This document shows positions 16,096 through 25,189 of a stretch of 64,000 nt of DNA, one piece after another (position 1 is the stretch's first letter; each line of letters begins with the position of its first letter). The stretch lies in the NCBI RefSeq assembly GCF_024204665.1, contig NZ_CP100355.1, positions 2,585,451 to 2,649,450 on the forward strand, given 5' to 3'. The notes beneath the pieces are model-generated. The model saw only the letters and a program-made list of their open reading frames with translations. It did no database searches and was not told the origin of the DNA. A program made the position numbers and the translations under genes. The DNA comes from Natronosalvus rutilus (GTDB lineage: Archaea > Halobacteriota > Halobacteria > Halobacteriales > Natrialbaceae).

Positions 16096-18915
16096 CTATC
16101 GACTTTCGGACGAAGAGGCGAGCGCACCCTCGCCGATCTCCTCCAGGACGTGTTCGTGAAACGCTTGCAAGACGGCGCTCTCGTCTTCGGCCAGCACCAC
16201 GTCGCTCGCTGAGAGCGTCGCCAGGCCGAACGCGCGCGGCGTCGGCGAGTCGACGAGCCGTCTCGAGACCCCGAGTTCGCCCGACTGGAGGCGAGAGACG
16301 ATGCCTTCGATCTCTGTGACGTTCAACTTGTCCTCGAGGAGTTCGCGGTAGGTTTCCTCGATGACGGCGAAGTCCTCGAGGCCCTCGGCGAACCCGAGCA
16401 GCATCTCGCTCGAGACCTGTTGCTCGCTGGCGGACTTCTCGTAGCCCTTGTACCGCTTGAGGATCATCAATGAGCGCGTGGCGTTGATCCGGAAGTACCG
16501 CTGGAGGAGGTCGGTTCCCGACAGCGCGCTTCGCAGGTCCGGGCGCACGTCGTCGGCCTCGAGGTCGTCGAGAATACCCTCGAGATCGACCTTCCGGTTC
16601 AGGGGCATCGAGAGGACGAACCCGTTGTCGGCGACGGCGACGCGGACGTCCGCCGTCGCCTCCTGGGCACACCGGTAGGCGAGCAGTCTCGAGAGGCCGT
16701 CGTTGACGCGACGGCCGTAACAGGAGTGGACGTAGTAGTGGCGCTCGTACTCGTCGCGGTCGCGTTCGACCTCGATGGCGAGCCGATCGGGCGTGCTCAC
16801 GCTCCCGACGCCCGCGTAGCGAATCTGGTAGTCGAACAGTCGGGACAGCGCACGGACGCTCGAGTCGTCCAGCGGGAACTGGCGAAGCCAGGCGCGGACG
16901 CGCGAGGAGCCGCCCTCGTCGTAGTGCTCGAGGAGCGTCCGCTGGAACGCGAGGATCTCGCGGCCCATGTCCGAGGAGAGCGGCAGGCGCTCGGAGTACC
17001 AGGACGGCACCGTCGGCCGTGCCCTCGTCCGGTCGACGTACACCTTCGATCCGCGCCGGTAGCGGTACTCGAAGTGATCGCCGCCGAGGACGAACACGTC
17101 GCCCTTCTCGAGAGTGTCCAGGTAGCCCTCGTCGAGCTGGCCGACCCACGCGCTATCGGCGCGCGTGTAGACGTCGCAGGTGAATGAGTCCGGAATCGTA
17201 CCGACGTTGGTCATGTAGATGACGCGGGCGAGTCGACCACGTTTGCCCATCAGCACCTCGCCGACGGGGTACTCGGGGTAGTGGTGCTCGCCGTCGGGCG
17301 GATCGTTCGCGTCCCGCCAGACCTTCGCGTAGACGTTCCGGTCCTCCATACCGGCGTACTCGGCCGTGAGGTACGCCAGGAGTTGCTCCCAGTCGTCGTC
17401 GCCGTAGCGCCGGTAGGGATACGCCCGCCGCAGGATCTCGAGCACCTCCCGTTCCGGTCGAATCTCGGCGATCGCCATCCCGTAGACCTGCTGGGCGGCG
17501 ACGTCCTGGGCGTTCTCGGGGATCGACACGGAGTCGACAAAGCCCTCCTGGGCCTTCTTGAGCATGACCGCACACTCGAGCAACTCGTCCCGGTCGAGGG
17601 CGATCACTCGACCCGTGACGGTCTGGCCGACCCGGTGGCCCGCCCGTCCGACGCGCTGGAGCAACGCGGCGACGGACTTCGGCGAGCCGACCTGTACGAC
17701 GAGGTCGACGTGGGGCATGTCGATGCCCAGTTCGAGGCTGGTCGAGGACGTCACCACGTTCAGGTCGCCCGCTTTGAGCTTTCCTTCGACCCGATGACGA
17801 ACGTCCTTCGAGAGGCTCCCGTGGTGACACCCCGAGTTGTCCTCGTCGTAGGCGTCGAACCGCTCGCGAAGCGTGTGCAACACGCGCTCGGCACCCGAAC
17901 GCGTGTTCGTGAAGACCAGCGTATTGGTGTGATTCTGGATGTGCTCGTGTAAGAGTCGGTAGAACCGGTCCTGGACGAGGTCTCGCGAGGTGTTGATCAG
18001 GTCGTCGGCAGGGCACTCGAGGCGGAGGTCGAACTCGCGGGCGAAGCGGGCGTCGACGATGTCGTAGTCTCGGGGGGTTCGTTCACCCTCGGGTTCCAAA
18101 TCGGTCTCCGAATCGACCGCAGAATCGGCGCCGGATCCCGGCTCGCTCGACGGTTCACAGCCGACCAGAAATTCTGCGACCTGCGAGAGAGGCTCGATTG
18201 TCGCCGAACAGCCGATCCGCGTGACGTCGTGATCGACCAGTGCCTCGAGTCGCTCGAGGCTCACCGAGAGGTGCGTCCCGCGTTTGTTCGCCGCCAGCGA
18301 GTGAATCTCGTCGACGATGACGTACTCCACGTTACGCAGTTTCTCGCGGAACTTCGGTGCGTTGAGCAAGATCGCCAGCGTCTCCGGCGTCGTGTTGAGG
18401 ACGTGGGGCGTCGTCTCGAGCATCGCCTGGCGCTCGCTCGAACTGGTGTCGCCGTGACGAATCGCGTGGCGAATCTCGCCCATCGAGTCGCCCCGCTCTT
18501 CGACGATCGATTCGATTCCCTCGAGCGGGACCTCAAGGTTCCGGTGGATGTCGTTGGCCAGCGACTTCAGCGGCGAGACGTACAGACAGTACACCGCGTT
18601 CTCGAGTCCGTCGCCGTCCCGGTCGCGCTTGAAGAGTTCGTCGATAATCGCCGTAAACGACGCCAGCGTCTTCCCGGAGCCTGTCGGCGCACAGATCAGC
18701 GTGTTCGTTCCCGCGTGAATCTTCGGGATGGCGCCGCGCTGTGGTGGGGTGAAGAACCCGCCGTTCTCGGGGACGTACTCGCCGAACGCCTCGAGCCACC
18801 ACGCCTGAACTGCCGGCTCGAGTAACTCGAAGACGTCCCAGTCAGCGACGTCTGCCGACTCGAGTGCGGGCGGCAACGACGGGCTCGTCGAGTGCGACGA
18901 CTCGTCCCCATCCAT
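16096..18915 (-). CDS. lhr: Lhr-family ATP-dependent DNA helicase
   Basis: 939 residues, normal length for the archaeal 'large helicase-related' proteins. Motif Q/I (PPQRGAIPKI; APTGSGKTLASF), motif II DEIH (VIVDEIHSL), motif III SAT (GCSATIEP), then the second RecA domain with VFTNTRSGAERV, SSTSLELGIDMPHVDLV and QRVGRAGHRVGQ, and the C-terminal winged-helix and Lhr-specific domain. It unwinds branched DNA and RNA/DNA hybrids. A disordered acidic insert occurs near residues 255-280. Same strand as DUF7504. Confidence 0.94.
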   Translation of the reverse strand: MDGDESSHSTSPSLPPALESADVADWDVFELLEPAVQAWWLEAFGEYVPENGGFFTPPQRGAIPKIHAGTNTLICAPTGSGKTLASFTAIIDELFKRDRDGDGLENAVYCLYVSPLKSLANDIHRNLEVPLEGIESIVEERGDSMGEIRHAIRHGDTSSSERQAMLETTPHVLNTTPETLAILLNAPKFREKLRNVEYVIVDEIHSLAANKRGTHLSVSLERLEALVDHDVTRIGCSATIEPLSQVAEFLVGCEPSSEPGSGADSAVDSETDLEPEGERTPRDYDIVDARFAREFDLRLECPADDLINTSRDLVQDRFYRLLHEHIQNHTNTLVFTNTRSGAERVLHTLRERFDAYDEDNSGCHHGSLSKDVRHRVEGKLKAGDLNVVTSSTSLELGIDMPHVDLVVQVGSPKSVAALLQRVGRAGHRVGQTVTGRVIALDRDELLECAVMLKKAQEGFVDSVSIPENAQDVAAQQVYGMAIAEIRPEREVLEILRRAYPYRRYGDDDWEQLLAYLTAEYAGMEDRNVYAKVWRDANDPPDGEHHYPEYPVGEVLMGKRGRLARVIYMTNVGTIPDSFTCDVYTRADSAWVGQLDEGYLDTLEKGDVFVLGGDHFEYRYRRGSKVYVDRTRARPTVPSWYSERLPLSSDMGREILAFQRTLLEHYDEGGSSRVRAWLRQFPLDDSSVRALSRLFDYQIRYAGVGSVSTPDRLAIEVERDRDEYERHYYVHSCYGRRVNDGLSRLLAYRCAQEATADVRVAVADNGFVLSMPLNRKVDLEGILDDLEADDVRPDLRSALSGTDLLQRYFRINATRSLMILKRYKGYEKSASEQQVSSEMLLGFAEGLEDFAVIEETYRELLEDKLNVTEIEGIVSRLQSGELGVSRRLVDSPTPRAFGLATLSASDVVLAEDESAVLQAFHEHVLEEIGEGALASSSESR

Positions 18916-18975
18916 CGTCAGTCACTGGGGCCCGGTCGCCTAAGAGGGTTTGGTCAGCGGGGTGAAAGTGAACGG

Positions 18976-19632
18976 CTACAGTTCGAGCCACTCACTCTGG
19001 ACGTTGTAGTCACGAAGGTGCCACCGTTGTTCGACGCGACCGTCGCGGCGTCGGACCTCGACGACCGCGTCGAACAGCGGTTCGAACAGGTTGACCGCGT
19101 CGTGATCGCGCGCCAGCGGGAGGTGAAAGTGGCCCATTCCCGTCGTACTTTTGACGGTGGTGGTCGTGATGTGGAGCAGTTTGAACACGTCCTCGGGGTC
19201 ATACTCGCTCAGCAACGGGACGATCGAGTCGACGCAGACACGCAGTTCGGCAGGATCGAGCCCGTCTTCCGTCGACTCGATTTCTCGAATCGCGTCAATG
19301 ACGTCCGTTCCGAGGGTAGCGAGCGGCTGACCGGCCATATCGATGGTCGGTTCCTGTGCTGGTTGGACGGTGTGTTCGATGTGACGCGTCCGTGCGTCCG
19401 TGGACTCACAGACACAGCCGTGGCCGCGGTACGTCGCGTCTCGAGCCGTCACGGCGAGCCGATGGCGTTCGCTATCGGTGTGCGTCCCGAGCAAGCGCTG
19501 ACACGCGACTTCGTGTGCCGCTTGCTCGCTGCTCCCGACGACCAGTACAGTACTTCCGTTCCGTTTGAGTCGGTCGAGCGCCTGCGCGAAGGTGACGCCG
19601 TCTGACACACCGGTACCTGACTCAGTCTGCAT
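18976..19632 (-). CDS. DUF7504-like haloarchaeal protein
   Basis: 218 residues. A RecA-like/P-loop remnant pattern is suggested by STVLVVGSSEQAAHEVACQRLLGTHTDSERHRLAVTARDA, but the classical GxxxxGK[ST] is missing. Then ELRVCVDSIVPLLSEYDPEDVFKLLHITTTTVKSTTGMGHFHLP, and a beta-rich C-terminus. I connect it with DUF7504 from memory; role unknown, possibly a signalling adaptor. Confidence 0.62.
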   Translation of the reverse strand: MQTESGTGVSDGVTFAQALDRLKRNGSTVLVVGSSEQAAHEVACQRLLGTHTDSERHRLAVTARDATYRGHGCVCESTDARTRHIEHTVQPAQEPTIDMAGQPLATLGTDVIDAIREIESTEDGLDPAELRVCVDSIVPLLSEYDPEDVFKLLHITTTTVKSTTGMGHFHLPLARDHDAVNLFEPLFDAVVEVRRRDGRVEQRWHLRDYNVQSEWLEL

Positions 19633-19789
19633 CCATTTACAGCCTCACCGCCGACCGCAATAAACATTGTGGTCGTTATTCATCTAAGTAAGTTCATCTC
19701 GAACAAAATCCGTTCCGTGAATCCGACGTATAATTCGTCGGGAGAGACCCAATCGGCCATTTTTTCACGAAGGGCCACGCAGTGGTCGC

Positions 19790-20665
19790 ATGGACGACCG
19801 CGACGACCGTAACGACCGCGACGACCTCGCCGAAGCGCTTCGGGAGTTGAGCGCGACGCTGAACGCGCTCCGCGACGAACTCGAGGACGGCGCTCGATCC
19901 CGGAACCGCCGCCGACGGCAATTCCCGTTGCGGCCGCCGACGCCGGGCGAACTCGCTCGGTTCGGTGACGAAGTCGCGATTCCAGCCCTGATCACCACCC
20001 TCGAGGCGAACATCCGTGCGCTCGAGGCTCTCAGGCGCGGACTAAAGATCGCTCGAGGCCAGCGAGCGGTTCGCGACGCCGCGACGGACGCCGCCGATCG
20101 GACGGTCGACCGCTCGAGCGAACTCCGGGAGACCACGCTCACGCACCTCGACCGCGCGCTTCGAGAGCTGCAGGACGCCGTCTCGGGCGACGCCGACGAA
20201 GTCGGGGTCGAGGTCGACGACCGGACACGAACGTTGCTCGAGGATGCCAGACGGCTTCGCGACGATATCGACCAGCGACTGGCAGAGCGCGTCAACCGGG
20301 GAGGAGAATCTGGGTCGAACTCGAGATCTCAGCCCTACCGGATCGACATTCAGTCCGGGGACGACAACCAGCGACCCGCGAGTGACCAGCGGTTTGTGAG
20401 GAACGAGGATGGAGATCGCGACGACGGCGACGACCTCCCAGAGGAATCCACCGACCCCGGCGTCGACGTCGACGCCGAACTCGAGACGTTGCGAGACCGG
20501 TATGGCGCCTCGAACGAGGACGAAACGGACGAATCCTCGCCGGCAGGGAAGGACGGCGACTCGGCGGACGACGGCTCGAGTAACGGTTCGATTGACGACG
20601 AAGGAAACGGCAACGAAAACAACGGAGACGACAGAGACGGCAGAGACGAAGACGCCGACGACTAG
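19790..20665 (+). CDS. DUF7547-like protein with acidic disordered tail
   Basis: 291 residues. The N-terminal ~165 residues are helical and charged (LAEALRELSATLNALRDELED; PLRPPTPGELARFGDEVAIPALITTLEANIRALEALRRGLKIA), typical of DUF7547. The last ~120 are almost pure D/E/G/S/N, a disordered tail. No enzymatic motif. It may be a coiled-coil scaffold. Confidence 0.68.
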   Translation: MDDRDDRNDRDDLAEALRELSATLNALRDELEDGARSRNRRRRQFPLRPPTPGELARFGDEVAIPALITTLEANIRALEALRRGLKIARGQRAVRDAATDAADRTVDRSSELRETTLTHLDRALRELQDAVSGDADEVGVEVDDRTRTLLEDARRLRDDIDQRLAERVNRGGESGSNSRSQPYRIDIQSGDDNQRPASDQRFVRNEDGDRDDGDDLPEESTDPGVDVDAELETLRDRYGASNEDETDESSPAGKDGDSADDGSSNGSIDDEGNGNENNGDDRDGRDEDADD

Positions 20666-20685
20666 GTCCGCAAGCGAGCGACCAC

Positions 20686-21063
20686 TCAGACCGGTTCGAA
20701 CCGGTAGCCGTCCCACGCCTGACTCTCGGTCACTTTGATCCCCACACCTGGTTCTCGAAGTTCCTCGACGTAGACCGGCTGAACCTCGTCGCCGGTCTCG
20801 ACGTCCCCGGTCGTGAGCTGACCCAGGGCGCGAACGGGCGGCTGGTCGACCTCGAGCGCGTCCTCGAGGTCGAACTCGACGATGGCCAGGTGATTCGGTT
20901 CGCGGACGCCGGGCGGGGTGGCCGTGCTCGTCGTCCAGGTGACGACCGTCGCGGTGAACTCGCTCAGGTCGACCGTGTCGACGGGTTCCTCGCCGTCCGG
21001 GCCGAGGTGGTGGCCGGGGAACCCGATCGTCCCGTCGGCGTAGCGGTAGGCTTCCATCGTCAT
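20686..21063 (-). CDS. OB-fold (DUF35-like) beta subunit of a two-subunit thiolase
   Basis: 125 residues. OB-fold pattern: EAYRYADGTIGFPGHH, TATVVTWTTSTATPPGVREPNHLAIVEFD, RALGQLTTGDVETGDEVQPVYVEEL. It lacks the zinc ribbon of longer DUF35 proteins. Its ATG overlaps the stop of the thiolase gene (ATGA), the arrangement of haloarchaeal beta-ketothiolases, in which a small OB-fold subunit is needed together with the catalytic one. Confidence 0.8.
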   Translation of the reverse strand: MTMEAYRYADGTIGFPGHHLGPDGEEPVDTVDLSEFTATVVTWTTSTATPPGVREPNHLAIVEFDLEDALEVDQPPVRALGQLTTGDVETGDEVQPVYVEELREPGVGIKVTESQAWDGYRFEPV

Positions 21064-22217
21064 GCTGCAACCTCCATGATCGTCGTAATGACGCAGTTAC
21101 CGAATCCACCTACGTTACAGCAGAGGCCGACCTCCGCATCGACCTGGCGCGGGCCGGCCTCGCCGACGAGTTGCTCGTAGATTTCGACGCCCTGGGCGAC
21201 GCCGCTTGCGCCGAGGGGGTGGCCCTTGGACTTGAGGCCGCCGGAAGTGTTGATCGGGAGGTCGCCGGTATCGCGTTCCGTGTCGCCCGCCTCGACGCGC
21301 TTCCAGGCCTCGCCGTGGTCGGCGAAGCCGAGTCCCTCCATCTGCAGGAACTCGAGGATGGTGAACATGTCGTGGAGTTCGGCGACGTCGACGTCCTCGG
21401 GGCCGTACCCGCTCATCTCGTAGGCGGCCTCACCGCTCTCGACGACGCCGTTCATCATGGTGGGGTCGGGGCGCTCGTGGACGACGTGGGTATCGGTTGC
21501 CCCGGCGACGCCCGCGACGACGGCGTACTCGTCGGCGTACTCCTTCGCGACCGATTCCGGACAGAACACGAGGCCAGCGCTGCCGTCGGTAATCGGGCAG
21601 AAGTCGTAGAGACGCAGCGGGTCGGCTACGATAGGCGACTCGAGGACGGTCTCCAGGTCCACTTCCTTGCGGAACTGAGCGTGAGGGTTGTCGGCGCCAT
21701 TTTTGTGATTCTTCACGGCGACCTTTCCGAGGCTCTCCCGGGGCGCGTCGAAGCGCTCGAGGTAGTGGCGAGCGGTCATTCCGGCGAAGGAGGGCAGGGT
21801 GACGCCGTGTTTGTACTCCTCGGGGTGGGTGATCGAGGCGATGATGTCGGTCGACTCCCCCGTGGTCCGGTGGGTCATCTTCTCGCCGCCGACGAGCAGG
21901 GTCATCTCGCTGGCCCCGCTGGCGACGGACTGCCAGGCGGCGTAAATGCCGGCCCCGCCGCTCGAGGACGTCTGATCGACCCGCTGGGCGTACGCCGGCA
22001 GGAGATCGAGGTCGTGAGCGAGCATGTTCATGATGCCGCCCTGGCCCTCAAACTCGCCGCTAGACATGTTCGCGACGTAGCAGTGCTCGACGGCGTCGGA
22101 AGCGACGCCGGCATCCTCGAGGGCGGCGATGCCAGCCTCGGCGAGGAGGTCGCGGATCCACGCCTCGCGCTGGCCGAACTGGGTCATCGACGCGCCGATG
22201 ATCGCAACGCGTTCCAT
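21060..22217 (-). CDS. Thiolase catalytic subunit with Ser in place of the active-site Cys
   Basis: 385 residues, SCP2/archaeal-thiolase type. The nucleophile region reads QRVDQTSSSGGAGIYAAW, aligning Ser84 with the usual Cys (VEAACASGG). The two other active-site parts are present: LHDMFTI (His) and KSKGHPLGASG (His), with CCNVGGFGN at the end. Haloarchaeal PHA-type beta-ketothiolases with Ser-His-His triads and an OB-fold partner have been described, so it may be a PhaA/BktB-type enzyme or acetyl-CoA acetyltransferase; the substrate is not determinable. ATG 22217 sits ~28 nt after a TATA box (ctataaatg, ~22241-22249); a GTG at 22223 is the alternative. Confidence 0.85.
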   Translation of the reverse strand: MERVAIIGASMTQFGQREAWIRDLLAEAGIAALEDAGVASDAVEHCYVANMSSGEFEGQGGIMNMLAHDLDLLPAYAQRVDQTSSSGGAGIYAAWQSVASGASEMTLLVGGEKMTHRTTGESTDIIASITHPEEYKHGVTLPSFAGMTARHYLERFDAPRESLGKVAVKNHKNGADNPHAQFRKEVDLETVLESPIVADPLRLYDFCPITDGSAGLVFCPESVAKEYADEYAVVAGVAGATDTHVVHERPDPTMMNGVVESGEAAYEMSGYGPEDVDVAELHDMFTILEFLQMEGLGFADHGEAWKRVEAGDTERDTGDLPINTSGGLKSKGHPLGASGVAQGVEIYEQLVGEAGPRQVDAEVGLCCNVGGFGNCVITTIMEVAA

Positions 22218-22326
22218 GCTCACACTGAGTCAGGTCACGCATTTATAGGGTGAGGATATTGGCAGAATCAGTGTGAGTCGTTCCTGGATTGGAGACCGAT
22301 CTCTCTGGTACTGTCCAGGTTGGTGT

Positions 22327-22356
22327 GTGAATACAGAGGATGGATGCAGTACTACA
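22327..22356 (+). repeat. Dispersed repeat, copy A
   Basis: GTGAATACAGAGGATGGATGCAG then TACTAC. It shares ATACAGAGGAT and GCAG with copies B-E in the same orientation; it sits just 3' of the DsrE gene. Confidence 0.6.
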
Positions 22357-22373
22357 GAGACCAGAGAGGACGT

Positions 22374-22697
22374 TCAACCGATTGTGAGCACCTTATCGGC
22401 GTCCTCCACGATTCGCAAGCAATCGTCCATCGTTGACCGTGGTCGGAGGTCGTCCGGTTCGATATCTCGCGAGTCCATACAGGTGCCACACGCAAACAGC
22501 GTTCCGTCGTTGTTCGTGTACTTGCGCATCACCCCGTGGGGGTTGAACTTCTCGTGTTCGAGATCGGGTGCCTCAACCCCATCTCCCAGAAGGAACGTCT
22601 CCACCGTGTGTCCCGCGTCGAGAGCCGTATTCGCCAGTCGAAACGCGTTCCAGACTCGTTCCGGATCGTTCGTCTCCAGGATCAGTCCAAGCTGCAT
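22374..22697 (-). CDS. DsrE-family protein
   Basis: 107 residues. MQLGLILETNDPERVWNAFRLANTALDAGHTV then FLLGDGVEAPDLEHEKFN and the Cys pair LFACGTCMDSR. Small DsrE/DsrF-like proteins move persulfide sulfur or act in redox signalling; CxxC here would be the reactive site. Start ATG 22697. Immediately after its stop lies repeat copy A of the dispersed repeat family. Confidence 0.8.
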   Translation of the reverse strand: MQLGLILETNDPERVWNAFRLANTALDAGHTVETFLLGDGVEAPDLEHEKFNPHGVMRKYTNNDGTLFACGTCMDSRDIEPDDLRPRSTMDDCLRIVEDADKVLTIG

Positions 22698-23035
22698 ACT
22701 CGGGAGTAGTCGCGTCGAAAGAAAGCAATTGGGGCGATTCCCATGGGGGGAGAAGATCTTCCTCTCCCTCGGAGGCTAGTGACTGGTTCCTCGAGACGGT
22801 GGAGGTAGTACGGGACACGCGCCCTGTATCATTGTAGAGATTCGACTAACTACCGAACTGTTGTCAGAAGCGGTGTGCAAGATACAGAGGATTAGTGCAG
22901 CACGACGACTCCGTTTTTTCGGCAAAACTGGTTGACAATCCGCTCACTACACCTGCTTATTGACCGCACCTCCATTCAGGCACCACTGAAACAATCTACG
23001 CGTCATATTGCAAATAGAGAGTCCTCTGCACGAAC
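22698..23035. other. 338-bp gene-free stretch with repeat copy B
   Basis: Between DsrE and DUF7344. Contains copy B of the dispersed repeat (22848-22919). No open frame longer than ~60 codons has plausible composition, and the AT content rises to the right. Confidence 0.5.
22848..22919 (+). repeat. Dispersed repeat, copy B (long form)
   Basis: About 72 bp: AACTACCGAAC, TTGTC, GTGTGCAAGATACAGAGGAT, AGCACGAC, then a CT-rich and T-rich end. It matches copy E over the whole length with scattered mismatches and the same order of blocks. Confidence 0.65.
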
Positions 23036-23395
23036 TCACAACTTAATTGGTTCGTTAAGATTCGGATCAGTACCGAGGATGGCAGATAGATGGGGCTGTA
23101 ACTGGTCGAACTGTTCCCTTGGTTCCACGAGTTGACGTTCCGTATCGTAGTTGATGACGCCTGCTGATTCGAGCTTCGGGATGTGCGCATGGTGCAGCGA
23201 GGCCCGAATACCCGTTAGCACCTCTTCAGACGCGTCGGTAACTGGCGTATGATGATTATACTTAAGAATCGTTCTCCTGAGGTCATTCACCGTCAACGGA
23301 CGCTGTTCTGTTGCGAGTACCGCGAGGATGATGCGACGGTGCTCAGCTCCACACAACTCGAGCACTGTGTTGAACGCAATAGGACTCTCTCTCAT
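23036..23395 (-). CDS. DUF7344-like winged-helix protein
   Basis: 119 residues. FNTVLELCGAEHRRIILAVLATEQRPLTVNDLRRTIL, then IRASLHHAHIPKLESAGVINYD, the pattern of haloarchaeal DUF7344 HTH proteins (the LHHxHxPKL signature is clear). A probable DNA-binding regulator without a sensor domain. Same strand as the bat-type and HalOD1 genes upstream. Confidence 0.8.
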   Translation of the reverse strand: MRESPIAFNTVLELCGAEHRRIILAVLATEQRPLTVNDLRRTILKYNHHTPVTDASEEVLTGIRASLHHAHIPKLESAGVINYDTERQLVEPREQFDQLQPHLSAILGTDPNLNEPIKL

Positions 23396-23462
23396 GAGAG
23401 CATCTTCAGAGACCTACCCCAATTACTCACACTTTTTAGTACCCAATACGCTTTTATACCTA

Positions 23463-24122
23463 CTACCGAGAGGGAGTCGATACGTCGGATAGCGTACTTC
23501 CGAGGATGTGTTTGATTCCGCGCCGGAGTCTGGATGCGACGGCTTGCTGTGTAATGCCGAGTTCGTCGCCGAGTTCTTCCATCGTCGCTTCGCGCGGGGA
23601 TTCGAAGTACCCGCGCTCGTAGGCCAGTACCAGCGCCTCCTGTTGGGTGTCGGTAAGGGCTGCCTCGGTACCCGTTTCAAGAGGCGTGAGTGCGTGTAGT
23701 TCCGTGAGCGTGATCGGGATATCTAACTCCCGACACCGGGATTGAAACTCAGCGATATCGCCACGGGTGTCACCACGAATATCGAACGTCCACTGCTCGT
23801 CCGTCCCAACGGCTTCGATGAGGGCGATCTGCGTCTCCGTCAGCGTGGTTAACACGTCATCGTAATCCAGCGTCCACTCGACGCGCAACAGATGCTCGTC
23901 TTCGACGGAATCTATGAACTGGATTTCCTTCACGCCCGGGTGCTCCAAGAACGCCTCTTCGACGTTACCAACTCTCGTTCCCCGCACCCAGAAGTAGGGG
24001 ATCACCACGTCTCGAGCAGGGATAATTCGCTCCAGTTCGACTGACACTTCCGGCAGTTGCTCGAACACCGTCCCCAGCGGGAACTCACTGGACGGGACGG
24101 TAAAGGAAGCCTCTGTAGCCAT
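23463..24122 (-). CDS. Bat-type (HTH_10) transcriptional regulator
   Basis: 219 residues. An N-terminal sensor region of ~150 residues (FTVPSSEFPLGTVFEQLPEVSVELERIIPARDVVIPYFWV), then the bacterio-opsin-activator HTH: LTDTQQEALVLAYERGYFESPREATMEELGDELGITQQAVASRLRRGIKHIL. Regulates an unknown target, probably in this cluster. Same-strand neighbours: DUF7344 downstream, HalOD1 upstream. Confidence 0.9.
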   Translation of the reverse strand: MATEASFTVPSSEFPLGTVFEQLPEVSVELERIIPARDVVIPYFWVRGTRVGNVEEAFLEHPGVKEIQFIDSVEDEHLLRVEWTLDYDDVLTTLTETQIALIEAVGTDEQWTFDIRGDTRGDIAEFQSRCRELDIPITLTELHALTPLETGTEAALTDTQQEALVLAYERGYFESPREATMEELGDELGITQQAVASRLRRGIKHILGSTLSDVSTPSR

Positions 24123-24242
24123 CGTCCAATCCGTGGTGCCCTAAGCGTAAATACCTACACGGGGCTATCAATCGAGTCACGAACTGATCCGACGTCTTGC
24201 GCTCGCCACCACGTGGTCGAATGGCACGAACTGCGAGGCATT

Positions 24243-24560
24243 TCAGGCGGGCTTTTCGACGACGAGCTCTCCCCCATCTGGAATCTGCACGGCGTACTGA
24301 TGGCCGTTGTGAAGCGTAAGATCAACAGTAACGCCGGTTCTGTCGGCAGTATCGTTGAGGAGTCGGTCGAGTGCTGTTGGATCAATGTGGTCGTAAAGTG
24401 TCATTCCGAGGGCTGTCGGAGAGTCCATCGGATCGACGTCCTCGATGACAGCGATCGCTCGCACGATAGTGATACTCGGCGGCGTGTCTTCGTCGTACCA
24501 ACATTTGATGCGAACCGAGTTGGTCGAGTCGCCAGAGGAGTTTGGATTTGGCGAAGTCAT
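24243..24560 (-). CDS. HalOD1 output-domain protein (2 of 3)
   Basis: 105 residues. Core pattern: SITIVRAIAVIEDVDPMDSPTALGMTLYDHIDPTALDRLL, then GVTVDLTLHNGHQYAVQIPDGG. 120 bp upstream of the bat-type regulator on the same strand. Start ATG 24560 chosen; an upstream in-frame ATG at 24590 adds 10 residues. Confidence 0.75.
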   Translation of the reverse strand: MTSPNPNSSGDSTNSVRIKCWYDEDTPPSITIVRAIAVIEDVDPMDSPTALGMTLYDHIDPTALDRLLNDTADRTGVTVDLTLHNGHQYAVQIPDGGELVVEKPA

Positions 24561-24812
24561 ACTGTAGTCACTCGGATCTTCGTTACACATACAGCGGTGT
24601 GAGGCTGTGGGGCGCGCTCGCAGGCGGTTGGGTTCGAATTACTGGCAACGAGTTGCTGACGCCTGCCATCTCTTTTTTGGCCAAGAACGTCGGGCAATGG
24701 TGTACCTGCCCAGTATGTGTTCCCGTTATACTGAGCATCAACCTCCCGTGTTGATCACCTCTCGGTTCGTACCACAGTCGCGCCCTGAATTCAGCACGGT
24801 CGTTGAAACCTA

Positions 24813-24933
24813 TCACCGTTTGAGGATCTCAACAAAGCCTTCAAATCCTCCTCGCTCACAGTGTTCGCACAATGTCGTCTTCCTGGCCACAGAAACAAAT
24901 TGCCGATCCAGAATCCGAAAGAGGATCGAACAT
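24813..24933 (-). pseudogene. Frameshifted small zinc-ribbon protein fragment
   Basis: From ATG at 24931-24933 the minus strand reads MFDPLSDSGSAICFCGQEDD with IV, then the +1 frame continues LCEHCERGGFEGFVEILKR to a TGA. Joining the frames after IV (one extra base near 24867) restores a ~40-residue protein with CFC and CEHC metal-type pairs. The reading is by eye and the fragment is short, so it may be chance. Confidence 0.35.
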
Positions 24934-25189
24934 TTTCTCGTCTTTAATCGCGAGAGAGTGTCAACGGCGACGTTTGAGGATATGAACATAAGTGATGGGC
25001 GTTTGTGTAGCCCTCAACTACGAGTACGTATGGTGATCTCGCGCATACCGGTTCCGGGCTACTAACCGCATGCCCACCCCGATATGGAGTACAGGTTGGA
25101 CGTAGCAGCGCTTGATTCCAGAGTAACCGCTACACTGAAAGCGGAAGGTAGGGGTCGCAGTGAATATGCTCCCTAACGAATAGAGGAAA

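Noticed and set aside
24607-25065. 152-codon plus frame in the island
   Set aside because: No haloarchaeal codon bias, no acidic composition, no recognisable motif; overlaps the zinc-ribbon remnant on the other strand.
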